From NCBI GenBank assembly GCA_039654915.1, contig CM077597.1, positions 38,166,001 to 38,230,000 on the forward strand: a stretch of 64,000 nt of DNA, given 5' to 3'. The notes beneath the pieces are model-generated. The model was not told the DNA's origin and did not search any database. It saw nothing but the letters and a program-made list of their open reading frames with translations. The position numbers and the translations under genes are program-made. This DNA comes from Aquilaria yunnanensis (Eukaryota > Streptophyta > Magnoliopsida > Malvales > Thymelaeaceae). Shown piece by piece: positions 10,277-20,575 of this stretch (its first letter is position 1; each line of letters starts with the position of its first letter).

Positions 10277-11312
10277 CTTGGAAGGGCCGGTAGTCGACTT
10301 TTTCCTCTTACCAGAAGTCTTCCTGTGTACTTCCTCTCCCCGCTTAGCCTGACTGTCATAGAGCGATTTATAAAACTCAGCAGACTAATCGCCCATCTCT
10401 GCAAAAAGGTAAAATATCAGTGTAAGTCCAAAAGGAAAGTAGATAACAAACCCTGGAAGGTGACTTACTCTCGAAAAAAAACTGATAAGAAATTTGACGC
10501 CGAAGGAGCATGACTATCCAGGCTTTCTTCCCTGGAAGGACAGGCACGGGCATGCCGGGGTCACTCTTGTGGGCAGTTATCACTCCCAGTTCCCGAAGAA
10601 CTTCCTCTGACATAAGATCCCACTTAATGGGAAAATGGTAGGGTGAACCTGACGGAGTCCCGGAGTCCCAGTCCGCCACCAACCGAATACGCTTGTCGAA
10701 GTTGTCAAAATCGGCAAGCAATACCGGAGTAAGGAGCTTCCGGGGATCGACGACGTCGACCTCCAAAGTCCCCGAGGCCCATCTAATAGGCACATGTCTC
10801 AAAGACTCGGGGACTCAGAAAAAGAAAAAATTCTTCTGCCACCCTCGCGAACTATCCTTATTGTCAAAGGTAAACATAAACTTCTTACTCCCGGACCCTC
10901 GGGGAAGGAGGTAGTAAAAACCACCCTTCGGGACCGAGTGGAGTTTGTAGTATTGCATGAAAAAGAGGAAGTGTGGGTTTATGCCGAACACCGAGCACAT
11001 GCAGAGGAAAGCATTAAAGTAAGAGTAAGAATTTGGGAGGAGTTGGTTCACAGCAATGCCGTGGAATTTGCAGAATTCGCATATCACGCGATGAGGGGGA
11101 TACCGAAGACCGGCTTTCAGTTGAGCTCGGTAAACGGTAACCTCCCCCGAAGAAGCTGCGTAACCGTAAGATCCCGGGAGAGGTAACCTCGGTGTGATAT
11201 AAGAAGGGAGGTAGTACTTGCCCACCCACTTTCTCATCTTTTCCAAAGTAGTGGAACAAGGATAAGCCTCAAGGGAAGCAAGGTTTGCAGAAAGAGGGCT
11301 CACAGTCATCAA
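10277..11312 (-). pseudogene. Antisense ORF (aORF) of E, gypsy-type transposon domain protein with one intron
   Basis: Reading antisense to E, a ~310-codon frame starts at the ATG at 11312. It has only one TGA (about 10808) before the intron, with the frame unchanged on either side. Near the start is TLEKMRKWVGKYYLPSYI, then YRAQLKAGLRYPP, FHGIAVNQLLPNSYSYF and the FNAFLCMCSVFGINP block. This order fits the plant 'putative gypsy type transposon' domain (Pfam Transposase_28). The minus strand then shows a donor GAGA|GTAAGT and an acceptor TTTTTGCAG|AG. Joining them (intron 10468 to 10399, 70 bp) keeps the frame: ...FFFE/KMGD, a TAG, then SAEFYKSLYDSQAKRG and a Lys/Arg-rich run. The 3' end is lost at 10277. 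Function is unknown; gag-like roles have been suggested for such ORFs. It has no link to DNA-transposon activity. Confidence 0.75.
10399..10468 (-). other. Predicted spliceosomal intron in the E aORF
   Basis: The minus strand carries a 5' site GTAAGT and a 3' site with a pyrimidine-rich run ending TTTTTGCAG. Its length (70 bp) is near the plant minimum, and splicing keeps the reading frame into a hydrophilic exon. Unspliced reading runs into stops. Confidence 0.65.
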
Positions 11313-11588
11313 TGGAGTCGGACTTAATGGAGTTGGATTTCACATTTTTCAAAAAATAAGAAAAAGATAGATGACTTTGGGAGAAATAGAGGAGCAACGA
11401 CAAACCACAAAAAGGGAACACCCACCAAAGACTTTGCTAAAACCCTGGCTGCGAAACACCGTTGCAAGGAGTTGCCGGAGGTTACTCTGCAGTAAGAACC
11501 GCCGACGGAAACAGAAAAAGGGCAAGAATAGGCTATAGAACAGACGAGAGTTAAAACAAAAAAGTGAGACAAAATGGGACAGAAGGTG

Positions 11589-11596
11589 CTTATATA
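11589..11596 (-). promoter_or_regulatory. TATA box for the E antisense ORF
   Basis: On the minus strand TATATAAG lies about 280 bases upstream of the aORF ATG, with a pyrimidine-rich transcript leader between. Further upstream (about 11732) is a CACGTG core. The corresponding stretch of element D (around 20331, plus strand) has the related GGCTGTATATTCC. Presence in both copies supports a real antisense promoter. Confidence 0.55.
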
Positions 11597-12027
11597 GACC
11601 GAAGAAGGATACGTGAACCGTCGTCATAATCATCCTTTGAAGATGAAACGGTCTCATTATTACTCCTTGAACGCGAAGAGGTGTGGTTGACGTAACTAGC
11701 ATAGTTGTTTTGCCATCCAACAGTGTCCACGTGTCACACAACGCGAAGAACCAAGGCACGTCCCTCCAATATCACGAAAACCCACGCACGGTTACCCATG
11801 ACTGACACGCCTGGCCAAAGAACACGACGATTCACAGACTCGTGGCAGAAAAAGCAAAAAAGAAAAAAGTAATATGCATTCCGAGGACATCAAGAAACCT
11901 AGAGGAGGGTACCTCGGCTCCGAGGAAACGCCTTCTGAAACAAGGCAACTTTCCAAGAAAAGTGTCAGCCGCCAGGACCGCAAAAGGACCTCCTCGAAAA
12001 CATAGCCGAAGCCCCCACTCCGGCTCT

Positions 12028-12042
12028 CCAGGAGGGGGCATG
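12028..12042 (+). promoter_or_regulatory. Polypurine tract of E
   Basis: The sequence CAGGAGGGGGCATG immediately precedes the LTR start TGATAGCC. The equivalent site in D (minus strand, 19740-19752) reads CAGATGGGGCATG before TGATAGCCG. Confidence 0.75.
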
Positions 12043-12872
12043 TGATAGCCAAGGTGCCCATCACTGGCTGAGCTCCCAGACCTGATGGAGTACCGACTTC
12101 GCCAGAGGTAAACAGCCAGCCGAGGTCGGAAGGATGAACGGTCCCCTTAGCCTAATGTAGGGAATTCGCTTCCTTGGGAAATGGTAAGACCAACCTTGGT
12201 AGAGAGACCAGAGCCCCTTCAAAAATGGGGGTATCCCTCGGAGGACCCATCCTCGGGGAATACATTACCCGAGACGTCAGAGTAACCTCGGAAAGTACGA
12301 ACAAAGCATTTAAGGAGCCTCTGACACCTCCCCATAAAAGTCGTCCCCTAAGTACATTTTGACACGCTATCATTGGAGCATGCCATCAGAGGGATGTCTC
12401 GATATGACACTCTCGGAATGCCTAGGCTGTCATCCAGGCGACCTTTGCTGAGATAAATGTCCCTTCGCTCCTGGAAAAGCAGGGATCGCATCCCACCGGA
12501 CACGTGTCATGATCTGGAGCGACCACAAGAGGAAAACGGCTTCTGTACACCTCCTTTTAAAATACCCAGGAAGCATCCTAGCGGGGTAAGGCAATGTGGA
12601 GAAGAAAAAGAGTTCTCTTTGAATACCCAAAAAAGCACGTAATCCAATTATCTGAAAATACTAACTTGGGCGTCGGAGGCTCCTCCCCGGGAATACACAC
12701 TGGGGACCTCCTGACCTGTGTTTTCTAGAGTATTTCAGGTACGTTCCACTGGGGAATCTCCTCCAAAACTGCTCTCCTCCATCAGAAGTCTTCCCTACCA
12801 GTACAATGACACATGATGAAGCCGCCACAGGCCACCACCATCCATAGTGTATTTACATGCAGAGATGCATCA
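12043..12872 (+). repeat. 3' LTR of E
   Basis: An 830-bp LTR runs from TGATAGCC to GCATCA. An AT-rich box TTTTAAAATACCC at about 12555 sits where D LTRs have CCTATAAATACC, so it is probably the LTR TATA box. It abuts the interior of an A-like LTR on the right, the likely insertion target, but the matching left flank is lost so no TSD can be checked. Confidence 0.8.
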
Positions 12873-14349
12873 TACATATGTCCTATCTTAGTTGGGTATG
12901 TACAATAGCTTCTTGAAGAGCCTTACAACCACAATGCACTCCAGAAACTTCAAAAGGCAACTGCTGCATAAGGCAGAAAGTAACAACACTAAAATTATCA
13001 AATGTGCTATAAATATCATGAAACACTCCAGTTTAATACTAGACATATTGAAGTTCATGTACCTGAAATTTCACAGGAAAACTCAAACTAGAACTATTGG
13101 TTTGAACATTCTCTTTCAGGTGTTCCTGAAAATGGACAGAAAGGGGAGTAACCTATTTGTAAAGAACTTAGTAAGGGCTTTCAATATAAATTATTCCATA
13201 GAAATGTAACACCTGAAATCCAAATACATAAAAACATACAAAAACAACACATACACACAAATATGGCAACCATATGCACCAACAAACACAGCAACAAACA
13301 AATGTAATGCTGGCAGCAATAACACATTAGCATTAGTCCAAAATCATTCAATGAAACAATGAGATATCACAATAAGATCACTATGGCAGCCCTCCTCAAG
13401 CTTTTTCTTGGTCTTAGGAGTCTTTTAGTTCTTAGTTAGTACTAACTTGGGCACTAGAAACCCTTCTTTCTTGCTGCCATCTTTGGCATGGTAACACTAA
13501 GGCTGAAACCTTGCCATGCTTCTTTTTGCTCTCTTCCAAGCATGGTCTTAGCTTCATGTATGTTTTGAAATACAGTAAAAAATCTAAGAAACTTTAGAAA
13601 ACCCTTACCTTTTCTATGAAATCTGAAAAACCAAACAGAATCAAAATTAGGTTTTCTTGCACTCTTTGATGTCTTCTTTGCTTTCTCTTGCTTCCTCTTG
13701 TTTTCTTAAGGTATGGTGGCTATGGAGGATGATGGAAGAACTTAAGGAAGAGGACTTAGCTGCTGGAGAGTGAAATTTAAGGAAAATGCCAATGAAATCA
13801 AGATTTTTCTTCATTTAAACATCATTTTGACCAAGGTGGCCTATATGCAAATTTTTGAAAATTTGGCCAACACTTGGATAGGTTATTTCCAGCCATTTTG
13901 GCTGGGAAAATGATGTTTTTGGCCACCTTTAACATTGTCAAAGGTCATTATAACTTTTAGACAAAAATGTGGACACTTGGATCCTTAGTTGGCATTATGC
14001 CATAAATGATCAACTTTGCCTTATTAAGCACTTTGTTCCCCATCAGTATCCTTAATTCCATCCATGTCCTTTCTTCATAATTCCATCCACGTCCTTTCCA
14101 TAGCCATCTTTAGAGATTTGTGCAATTGAGTACCCAACTTTTGTAATCTTACAATTTAGTCCATAGGTTACTTGAAAATTATGCAATGTGCCAATGCTTT
14201 CTTAAGGGCCAAGTTATCATTGTTTTTGCCACTTAAGGGAGTGTATATTGAATAATTTACACTTTACAAATCATGCACTATGGTGAAAATTAAAGCGTAT
14301 AAGTTTAGGTCATTATGCTGTAATTTTCCCATTTTGTGAAGGTATAACA
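12873..14349 (-). repeat. LTR of an A-related gypsy subfamily (A')
   Basis: It shares the order of conserved blocks with A LTRs (the caatgcactccag-type block, the cttagtaagggc block, the gggcactagaaaccc block and the final cattttgtgaag block) but is clearly diverged. It ends GGTATAACA, i.e. starts TGTTATACC on its own strand. That end abuts satellite directly, so this element had inserted at the satellite edge. The other end is cut by E. No internal region is seen. Confidence 0.72.
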
Positions 14350-16845
14350 TTCACAACTAGTTTGCCACGGAAACATTCAACTAATTTAGAATGTTATGGA
14401 AACATTCACAATTTGTTTATCATGGAATCAAAACTTTCATAACTAGTTTAGAATGGAGTGGAAACATTCACAACTAATTTGGAATAGAAACATTCATAAC
14501 TCATTTAGAATTGACTGGAAACAATCAGAACTTGTTTAGAATGGTATGGAAACTTTAACAATTAGTTTGGAATAGAAACATTCACAACCGTTTTAGAATG
14601 GAATTTAAACATTCACAACTAGTTTCAAATAGAAATAATCAAAACTTGTTTCGAAGAAAAAAATTCACAACTTGTTTAAAATGGAATAGGAACATTCACA
14701 ACTGGTGTAGAATAAAATGAAATCGTAACATTCACAGCTTGTTTGGAATAAAAATAATCTCAACTTGTTTAGAACAGAATGAAATTTCACAATTAATTTG
14801 GAATACAAACATCCACAACATGTTTAGAATAGAATGGAAACATTCACAACTCGTTTGGAATAGAAACATTCATAACTTGTTTAAAATGGAATGGAAACAT
14901 TCACAACCAATTTGGAAAATAAATATTCACAAGTTGTATAGAATGGAATTAATTATTCATAACTGGTTTGTAATAAAAACATTCACAATTTGTTTGGAAG
15001 AGAAACATTAACAACTTGTATAGAATATAATCGAAACATTAACAACTAGTCTAGAATAAAAACTTCTTTGGGATAGAAACACTCATAACTTGTTTTGAAA
15101 CATTCAGAACTTGTTGAGGATGGAATAGAAACATTCACAACTAGTTTGCAATGAAACCGTTACAGCTTGTTTAGAATGGAATCGAAACATTCACAACTTG
15201 TTTAACATGGAATAGAAACATTTACAACTAGTTTAGCATGGAATGGAAACATTCACAACTTGTTTCGAATAGAAACATTCACAACTTGTTTAGAATGGAA
15301 TGGAAACAATCACAACTAGTTTGAAATCGAAACATTCACCACACGTTTGGAATGGAATGGAAACATTCACAACTAGTTCAGAATGGAAACATTCACAACT
15401 TGTTGATAATGGAATGAAAACATTGACAACTAGTTTGGAATGGAAACATTCACAACTAGTTAGGAATTGAAACATTCACAACTAGTTTAGAGTGGAGTTG
15501 AATCATTCACAACTAGTTTTGAACAGAAACATTCTAAACCAGCTCATAACTGACTGGAAACATTTCGTTCTAGTTTAGAATGGAATGGAAACATTCACAA
15601 GTAGTTTGGAAAAGAAACATTCTCAACTTGTTTGGAGTGAAAACATTCACAACTAGTTTGCAATGGAAACATTCACAACAAGTTTAGAATGGAATGGAAG
15701 CATTCACAATTTCTTTAGCATGGAATAGAAACATTAACCACTGGTCTAGAATGGAGTGGAAACAATCATAACTTGTTTAGAATGGAATAAAAATATTCAC
15801 AACTAGTTTTGAATAGAAACATTCATAACTCATTTAGAATTGAATGGAAACATTCACAACTAGTTTGGAATAGAAACATTCTCAACTTGTTTTGAATAGA
15901 ATTGAGGCTTTTACAACTGATTTGAAATAAAAATATTCACAACTTGTTTGAAATAGAAACATTCACAATTTGTTTTGAATGGAATGGGAGCACTCATAAG
16001 TAGTTTGGAACAGAATGGAATGGCAACATTTCCAACATGTTTGGAATAAAAACAATCACAACTTGTTTAGAATGGAATGGAAACATTCACAACTAGTTTG
16101 GAATAGAAACATTCGCAACGTATTTACAATGAAACTGAAACATTCGCAACTAGTTTGGTATGGGAACATTCGCAACTTGTTGAGAATATAATGTAATCAT
16201 TCTCAACTAGTATAGAAAAGAAAAATTCACACCTAGTTTAGAATTAATTGGAAACATTTCATTCTTGTTTAGAATGGAATAAAAACATTCACAAATAGTT
16301 TCAAAAAGATATATTCGCAACTTGTTTGGAATGAAAACATTCACAACAAGTTTGCAATGGAAACAATTACAACTAGTTTATAATGGAATGGAAACATTCA
16401 CAATTTTTTTGGCATAGAATAGAAACATTCACAACTAGTTTAGAATGGAATGGAAACATTCACAATGTGTTTAGAATGGAATGAAAACATTTACAACTAG
16501 TTTGGAATAGAAACATTCACAACTCATTTAGAATGGAATGGAAACATTTACAACTAGTTTTGGAATGGAAACATTTACAAGCTGTTTGATATAGAGACAT
16601 TCACAACTAGTTTAGAATGGATTGGAAACTTTCACAACTAGTTTGAAATAAAAACATTGAAAACTTCTTTAGAATGGATTGGAAACATTCCTTTCTAGTT
16701 TAGAATGAAATGGAAACATTCACAACTAGTTTGGAATAGACATTCACAACTAGTTTAAAGTAGATACATTGAAAACTTATTTAGAAAAGAAATAATCACA
16801 ACTTGCTTGGAATAGAATGGAAACATTCACAACTTGTTTCTGCTC

Positions 16846-17247
16846 CAAACTACCAATGAATGTTTTTATTCCAAAGTAGTTGTGATTGTTTTGACTCCAT
16901 TGTAAAAAAGTTGTCAACATTTTTATTCTCAACAAGTTGTTAATGTTTCTATTTCAAACTAGTTGTGGATGTTTCCATTCCATTCTAAAGTAGTTGTAAA
17001 TGTTTCTATTCCATTCTAAAGTACTTGTGAAAATTTCCATTCTATTCTGAAGAAGTTGTGAATGTTTCTATCCCAAACTAGGTGTCAATGTTTTGAATTT
17101 ATTGTAAACAAGCTATGAATGTTTCTTTTCCAAACAAATTGTGAATATTTCCTTTATGATTCTATTTCACACAAATTTTGAAGGTTTACACTCTATTCAA
17201 AACTAGTTGTGAATGTTTGCATTCCATTCTAAGTAGGTTGTTAATGT
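16846..17247. repeat. Inverted block inside the satellite (first)
   Basis: For about 400 bases the monomers run as the reverse complement (gaatgtttctattccaaact and variants) before switching back at ttaatgtttcacaactag. The left switch is near cttgtttctgctccaaac. Opposed monomers on each side could form long imperfect hairpins. Confidence 0.85.
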
Positions 17248-17514
17248 TTCACAACTAGTTTGGAATAGAAACATTCACAGCTAGTTCAGAATGGACTAGA
17301 AACATTCACAACTTGTTTGAAATGGAATGAAAACATTCATAACTTATTTGGAAGGGAAATAATCACAACTAGTTTGGAATAGAAACATTCATAACTTGTG
17401 TGGAATAGAATAGAAACATTCACAACTTGTTTAAAATAGAAACATTCACAACTTCTTTGGAATAAAAAGATTCACAACTTGTTTAGAATGTAATGAAATC
17501 ATCGACATCTAGTT

Positions 17515-17748
17515 TGGCTACTTGCTAATGTTTCTATTCCAAACTAGTTGTAAATGTTTCAATTTCCTTCTAAAGTAGTTATGAAAGTTTCCATTCCATT
17601 CTAAAGAAGTTATGAATGTTTCTATTCTAAACAAGTTATGAAATGTTTCTTTTCTAAAGTAGCTGTGAATGTCTCCATTCCATTGCAAATAGGTTTTGAA
17701 TGGTTCAATTCCAAACTAGTTATGAACGCTTCTATTGCAAATAGACAT
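17515..17748. repeat. Inverted block inside the satellite (second)
   Basis: A second run of reverse-complement monomers, about 230 bases long, ends near cttctattgcaaatagacat. It is followed by an odd non-satellite patch, ctctcgcgacta, at about 17757, before forward monomers resume. Confidence 0.8.
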
Positions 17749-19005
17749 ATTCACAACTCTCGCGACTAATTTGGAATAGAATGGAAACATTCACAACTAG
17801 TTTGGAATAGAAACATTCACAACTTGTTTGGCATAGAAACATTCACAAATTGTTTGGATTAGAAACATTTGCAACTAGTTGTGAATAAAAACATTCTTAA
17901 CTTATTTAGAATGGAAACTAACACAACTTATTTGAAATGGAAACAATGACAACTAGTTTAGAATAGAGACATTCACAACATTTGCAACTAGTTTGGAATA
18001 GAATGGAAACAATCACAACTAGTTTAGAGTAGAAACATTCACAACTAGTTTTGAATAGAAATATTCACAACTTGTTTAGAGTAGAAACATTCACAAATTG
18101 TTTGGAATGGAAGCATTCCCAACTAATTTGGACCGAAAACACTCACAACCTGTTTAGAATGGAAACATTCACAACTTATTTCAAATAGAAACATTCACAA
18201 CTTGTTTGGAATGGAAACAATCACATCTTGTTTAGAATAAAAACATTCACAATATTCAAAACTAGTTTGGAATATAATGAAAACATTGACAACTAGTTTG
18301 GAATAGAAACATTCACAACTAGTTTGGAATTGAAACATTTACAACTTGTTTGAATGGAAATAGTCACAACTTGTTTGGAATAGAAATATTTAGAACTTGA
18401 TTATAATGGAAACGTTCACAATTTATTTGGAATGGCAACTTTCACAACTTGCTTGGAATAGAATGGAGACATTCACAACTAGTTTGGAATAAAACCATTC
18501 ACAACTAGTTTGGAATATAAACATTCACAACTTATTTGGAATACAAATATTCATAAATTGTTTGCAATAGAAACATTCACAACTAGTTTGGAATGGAAAC
18601 TATCACAACTAGTTTGGAATGGAAACAATCACAACTTGTTTAGAATGGATACATTCATAACTTTTTTGGAATAGAAACATTCACAGCTTGTTTGGAACTA
18701 GTTTAGAATAGAAACATTCCAAACATTCACATGTAGTTTGGAATAGAATGGAAAATCCACAACTATTTTGGAATAGAAACATTCACAACTAATTTAGTAT
18801 AGAATAAAAACAGTCACAACTTGTTTAGAATGGAAACATTCACGTCTTAATTGGATTAGAAACATTCACAACTTGTTTGGAATCGAAATAATCACAATTA
18901 GTTTAGAATAGAAGTATTCATAATTTGTTTAGAATGCAATGGAAAATGTCCACAACTTGTTTGGAATAGAATGGAAACATTCACAACTTGTTTGGAATTG
19001 AATAA

Positions 19006-19739
19006 TGATGCGATAGGATATCTTCAATATAGGGCATGCTTGACCTCTGAAGATGCTTTGCTTGAGTGATGTCTACAACACTTGAAGAATATGGGTTAGG
19101 GGTTCCCTGGAGTGTTTTTTAGGGAGGGGCCTCCGACGCCCATGTTAGTATGTGAAGGAGAGATTGTAGAGAGTAGGAAACAGAAAGAATATCTCTCATG
19201 TGTGTATTACCTAGGAACCTCTTAGGTATTTATAGGAGGCTTGGAGAGTAAGGCTGTTATACCTGAGTTGAGTAGGTTAGGACACGTGGTCAGCCTGATT
19301 TGCTGGACATTCAGTCCATACCTCGAGGAGAGATATGTCTAACAATCTATCGGTGGTTATGCTCATAAGGTAGGAGCATGTGAGAGGTTCCTGTCAATGT
19401 TCCCCTAGAGCTGTTTGTTTGTCATCTTCCCTCAAGGACCTCTCGGGGGCTTGTGAACCCTTTTGGAAGTAGTGTTTGTTCTTGAAGGTGGTTGTGGAAG
19501 CCTATTAAAGGTACAAGCCATCTTTGGGTAACATCTCTCCTACTAAGGGTGGTAGACTTCCATTTCTGGGGTTGGTTAGGTTATCACCCGAAGGTGGTGG
19601 TTCACCTTTCCAAAGGTTGGTAGTGTTAATTTCCAACATTGGTATTGAGCCCTTTTCAAGGTTGGTCATGTGGCCTCTCGAGCGTGGTGTCAGGTCCACT
19701 TGTCCGAAGGTCCTATGGCCAATAGCCCTTCGGCTATCA
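19006..19739 (-). repeat. 3' LTR of D
   Basis: It aligns along its whole length with 62519-63253. On the minus strand it carries CCTATAAATACC (box at 19228-19234), the likely LTR promoter. It is bounded by satellite on one side and by the polypurine tract on the other. Confidence 0.88.
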
Positions 19740-19752
19740 CATGCCCCATCTG
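19740..19752 (-). promoter_or_regulatory. Polypurine tract of D
   Basis: Minus-strand CAGATGGGGCATG sits directly before the LTR start TGATAGCCG. It corresponds to CAGGAGGGGGCATG in element E. Confidence 0.7.
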
Positions 19753-19819
19753 GAAAAAGCGAAGTTGTGTCTTCGATTCAAATATATTGTCCTTCACCCA
19801 AAAATTTCCCATTAAAGTT

Positions 19820-20110
19820 TAACTTTTGGCAGTCGTGGGTTATTTTTAATCAAATATTTACTCTTTGTTTGGCAAGGTTGCATCTTCGGTAGGCCTGGGC
19901 TAGTTCTAGCCAATGAATTATTCTTGTTATGGTGAAGTTACACCTTCAGCAGGCCTAAGCTACCTCTAGCCAAAGATTGACTTTTCTTTTGGTGCAGTTT
20001 CATTTTTGGCAGACCTAAGCTACTTCTAGCCAAAGATTGGTTCTTCTTTTGGCACAATTATACCTTCGACAGGCCTAAGTTATTTTCCCTTTCAGGGTTT
20101 TTACTTCCCA
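19820..20110. repeat. 60-bp tandem repeat near the 3' LTR of D
   Basis: Four consecutive units start at 19871, 19931, 19991 and 20051, exactly 60 bp apart, with a partial unit before them. Each has ttggc/ttggt, a short variable part, cttcggcaggcctaagct and tctagccaa. Variable tandem repeats next to the 3' LTR are usual in Tat-type elements. The sequence from 20110 to 20575 is non-coding and contains the presumed leader and promoter of the antisense ORF (GGCTGTATATTCC near 20331). Confidence 0.85.
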
Positions 20111-20575
20111 TCAATTTCAGAATACATGATTTCCAAATATGGCTTCACCTTCGAGGGTAGGTAGGCCTATCACCTTGATCTATTCATTACAGATTTGATA
20201 GTTTGAGGGGTGTGCCCTCATTTTGTGCTTCTAGTGACATGTGTCACTGTTTTAGTTACTCTTTTCCCATCCATTACATCAATTATGTCTATTTGTCAGA
20301 CTATAGGCATTATGGCATCCTTTTAGGCTGTATATTCCTCATTTGACTCAGAAGTTCCTTACTTCTCATTTTTCTCTCTATTCTCCTATTTTCATTCATG
20401 AGTTTCCTATCTTTTTTAGTTGGTGATTTCCTATGGTGGAGCAATTTCCAACGGCCATTAGTGATTGTTCTCCAACTTCTTTAAATTCAAACAGGTTGGT
20501 CTTCGCTGATGTAGCTTTTCTCTTTCCCTCTTTCCACTTTTCTCTTTTCCAAAGTTAGAGCTTTATGATTCCGAG

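Larger units (their letters stand above)
10277..12872 (+). mobile_element. Tat-type Ty3/gypsy element E, 3' end only, plus strand
   Basis: What remains is the 3' part of a plus-strand element: an antisense ORF (10277-11312), a ~720-base region holding the antisense promoter, a polypurine tract and a complete 830-bp LTR. The LTR edges (TGATAG...GCATCA) and the polypurine tract match element D, but in the opposite orientation. CpG content is visibly higher than in surrounding elements, which fits a younger, less deaminated copy. Everything 5' of the antisense ORF (gag, pol, 5' LTR) is missing. Confidence 0.8.
14350..19005. repeat. Satellite array of 26/31-bp monomers
   Basis: About 4.65 kb of head-to-tail short repeats with the core aaacattcacaac. 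Two monomer forms occur. A 26-bp form has ctagtttgga after the core. A 31-bp form has cttgtttaga and an extra gaatg, giving gaatggaatgg. In 14.4-16.8 kb they largely alternate, making a 57-bp dimer; in 17.75-19.0 kb the 26-bp form dominates. I estimate roughly 160 monomers. The periodic ORFs here (repeating NIHNLF and EWKHSQ) follow from 57 bp being 19 codons and are not genes. The array is broken on the left by an A' LTR and on the right by element D, and resumes at 63254. Confidence 0.95.

Noticed and set aside
10580..11259. Overlapping ORFs on both strands of the E aORF
   Set aside because: Shadow frames of the aORF; only the 11312-to-10377 frame matches a known domain and has matching splice sites.
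11349..12064. Several 80-136-codon minus-strand ORFs upstream of the E aORF
   Set aside because: They lie in the presumed antisense promoter/leader, overlap each other in different frames and show no domain; GC-rich sequence alone gives such ORFs.
14739..15475. Long repetitive ORFs in the satellite (NIHNLF...EWKHSQ peptides on plus, SFHSKLVVN-type on minus)
   Set aside because: They follow from the 57-bp dimer being 19 codons; no start context, no domain, and they decay with the repeats.
14350..19005. Similarity of gaatggaatgg to the GGAAT human satellites II/III
   Set aside because: Only a short pentamer likeness inside an otherwise different 26/31-bp monomer; the window is clearly plant.
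14350..19005. GAAACATTC in each monomer as a heat-shock element
   Set aside because: Heat-shock elements need GAA and TTC separated by two bases; here the gap is three, and no third unit is in phase.
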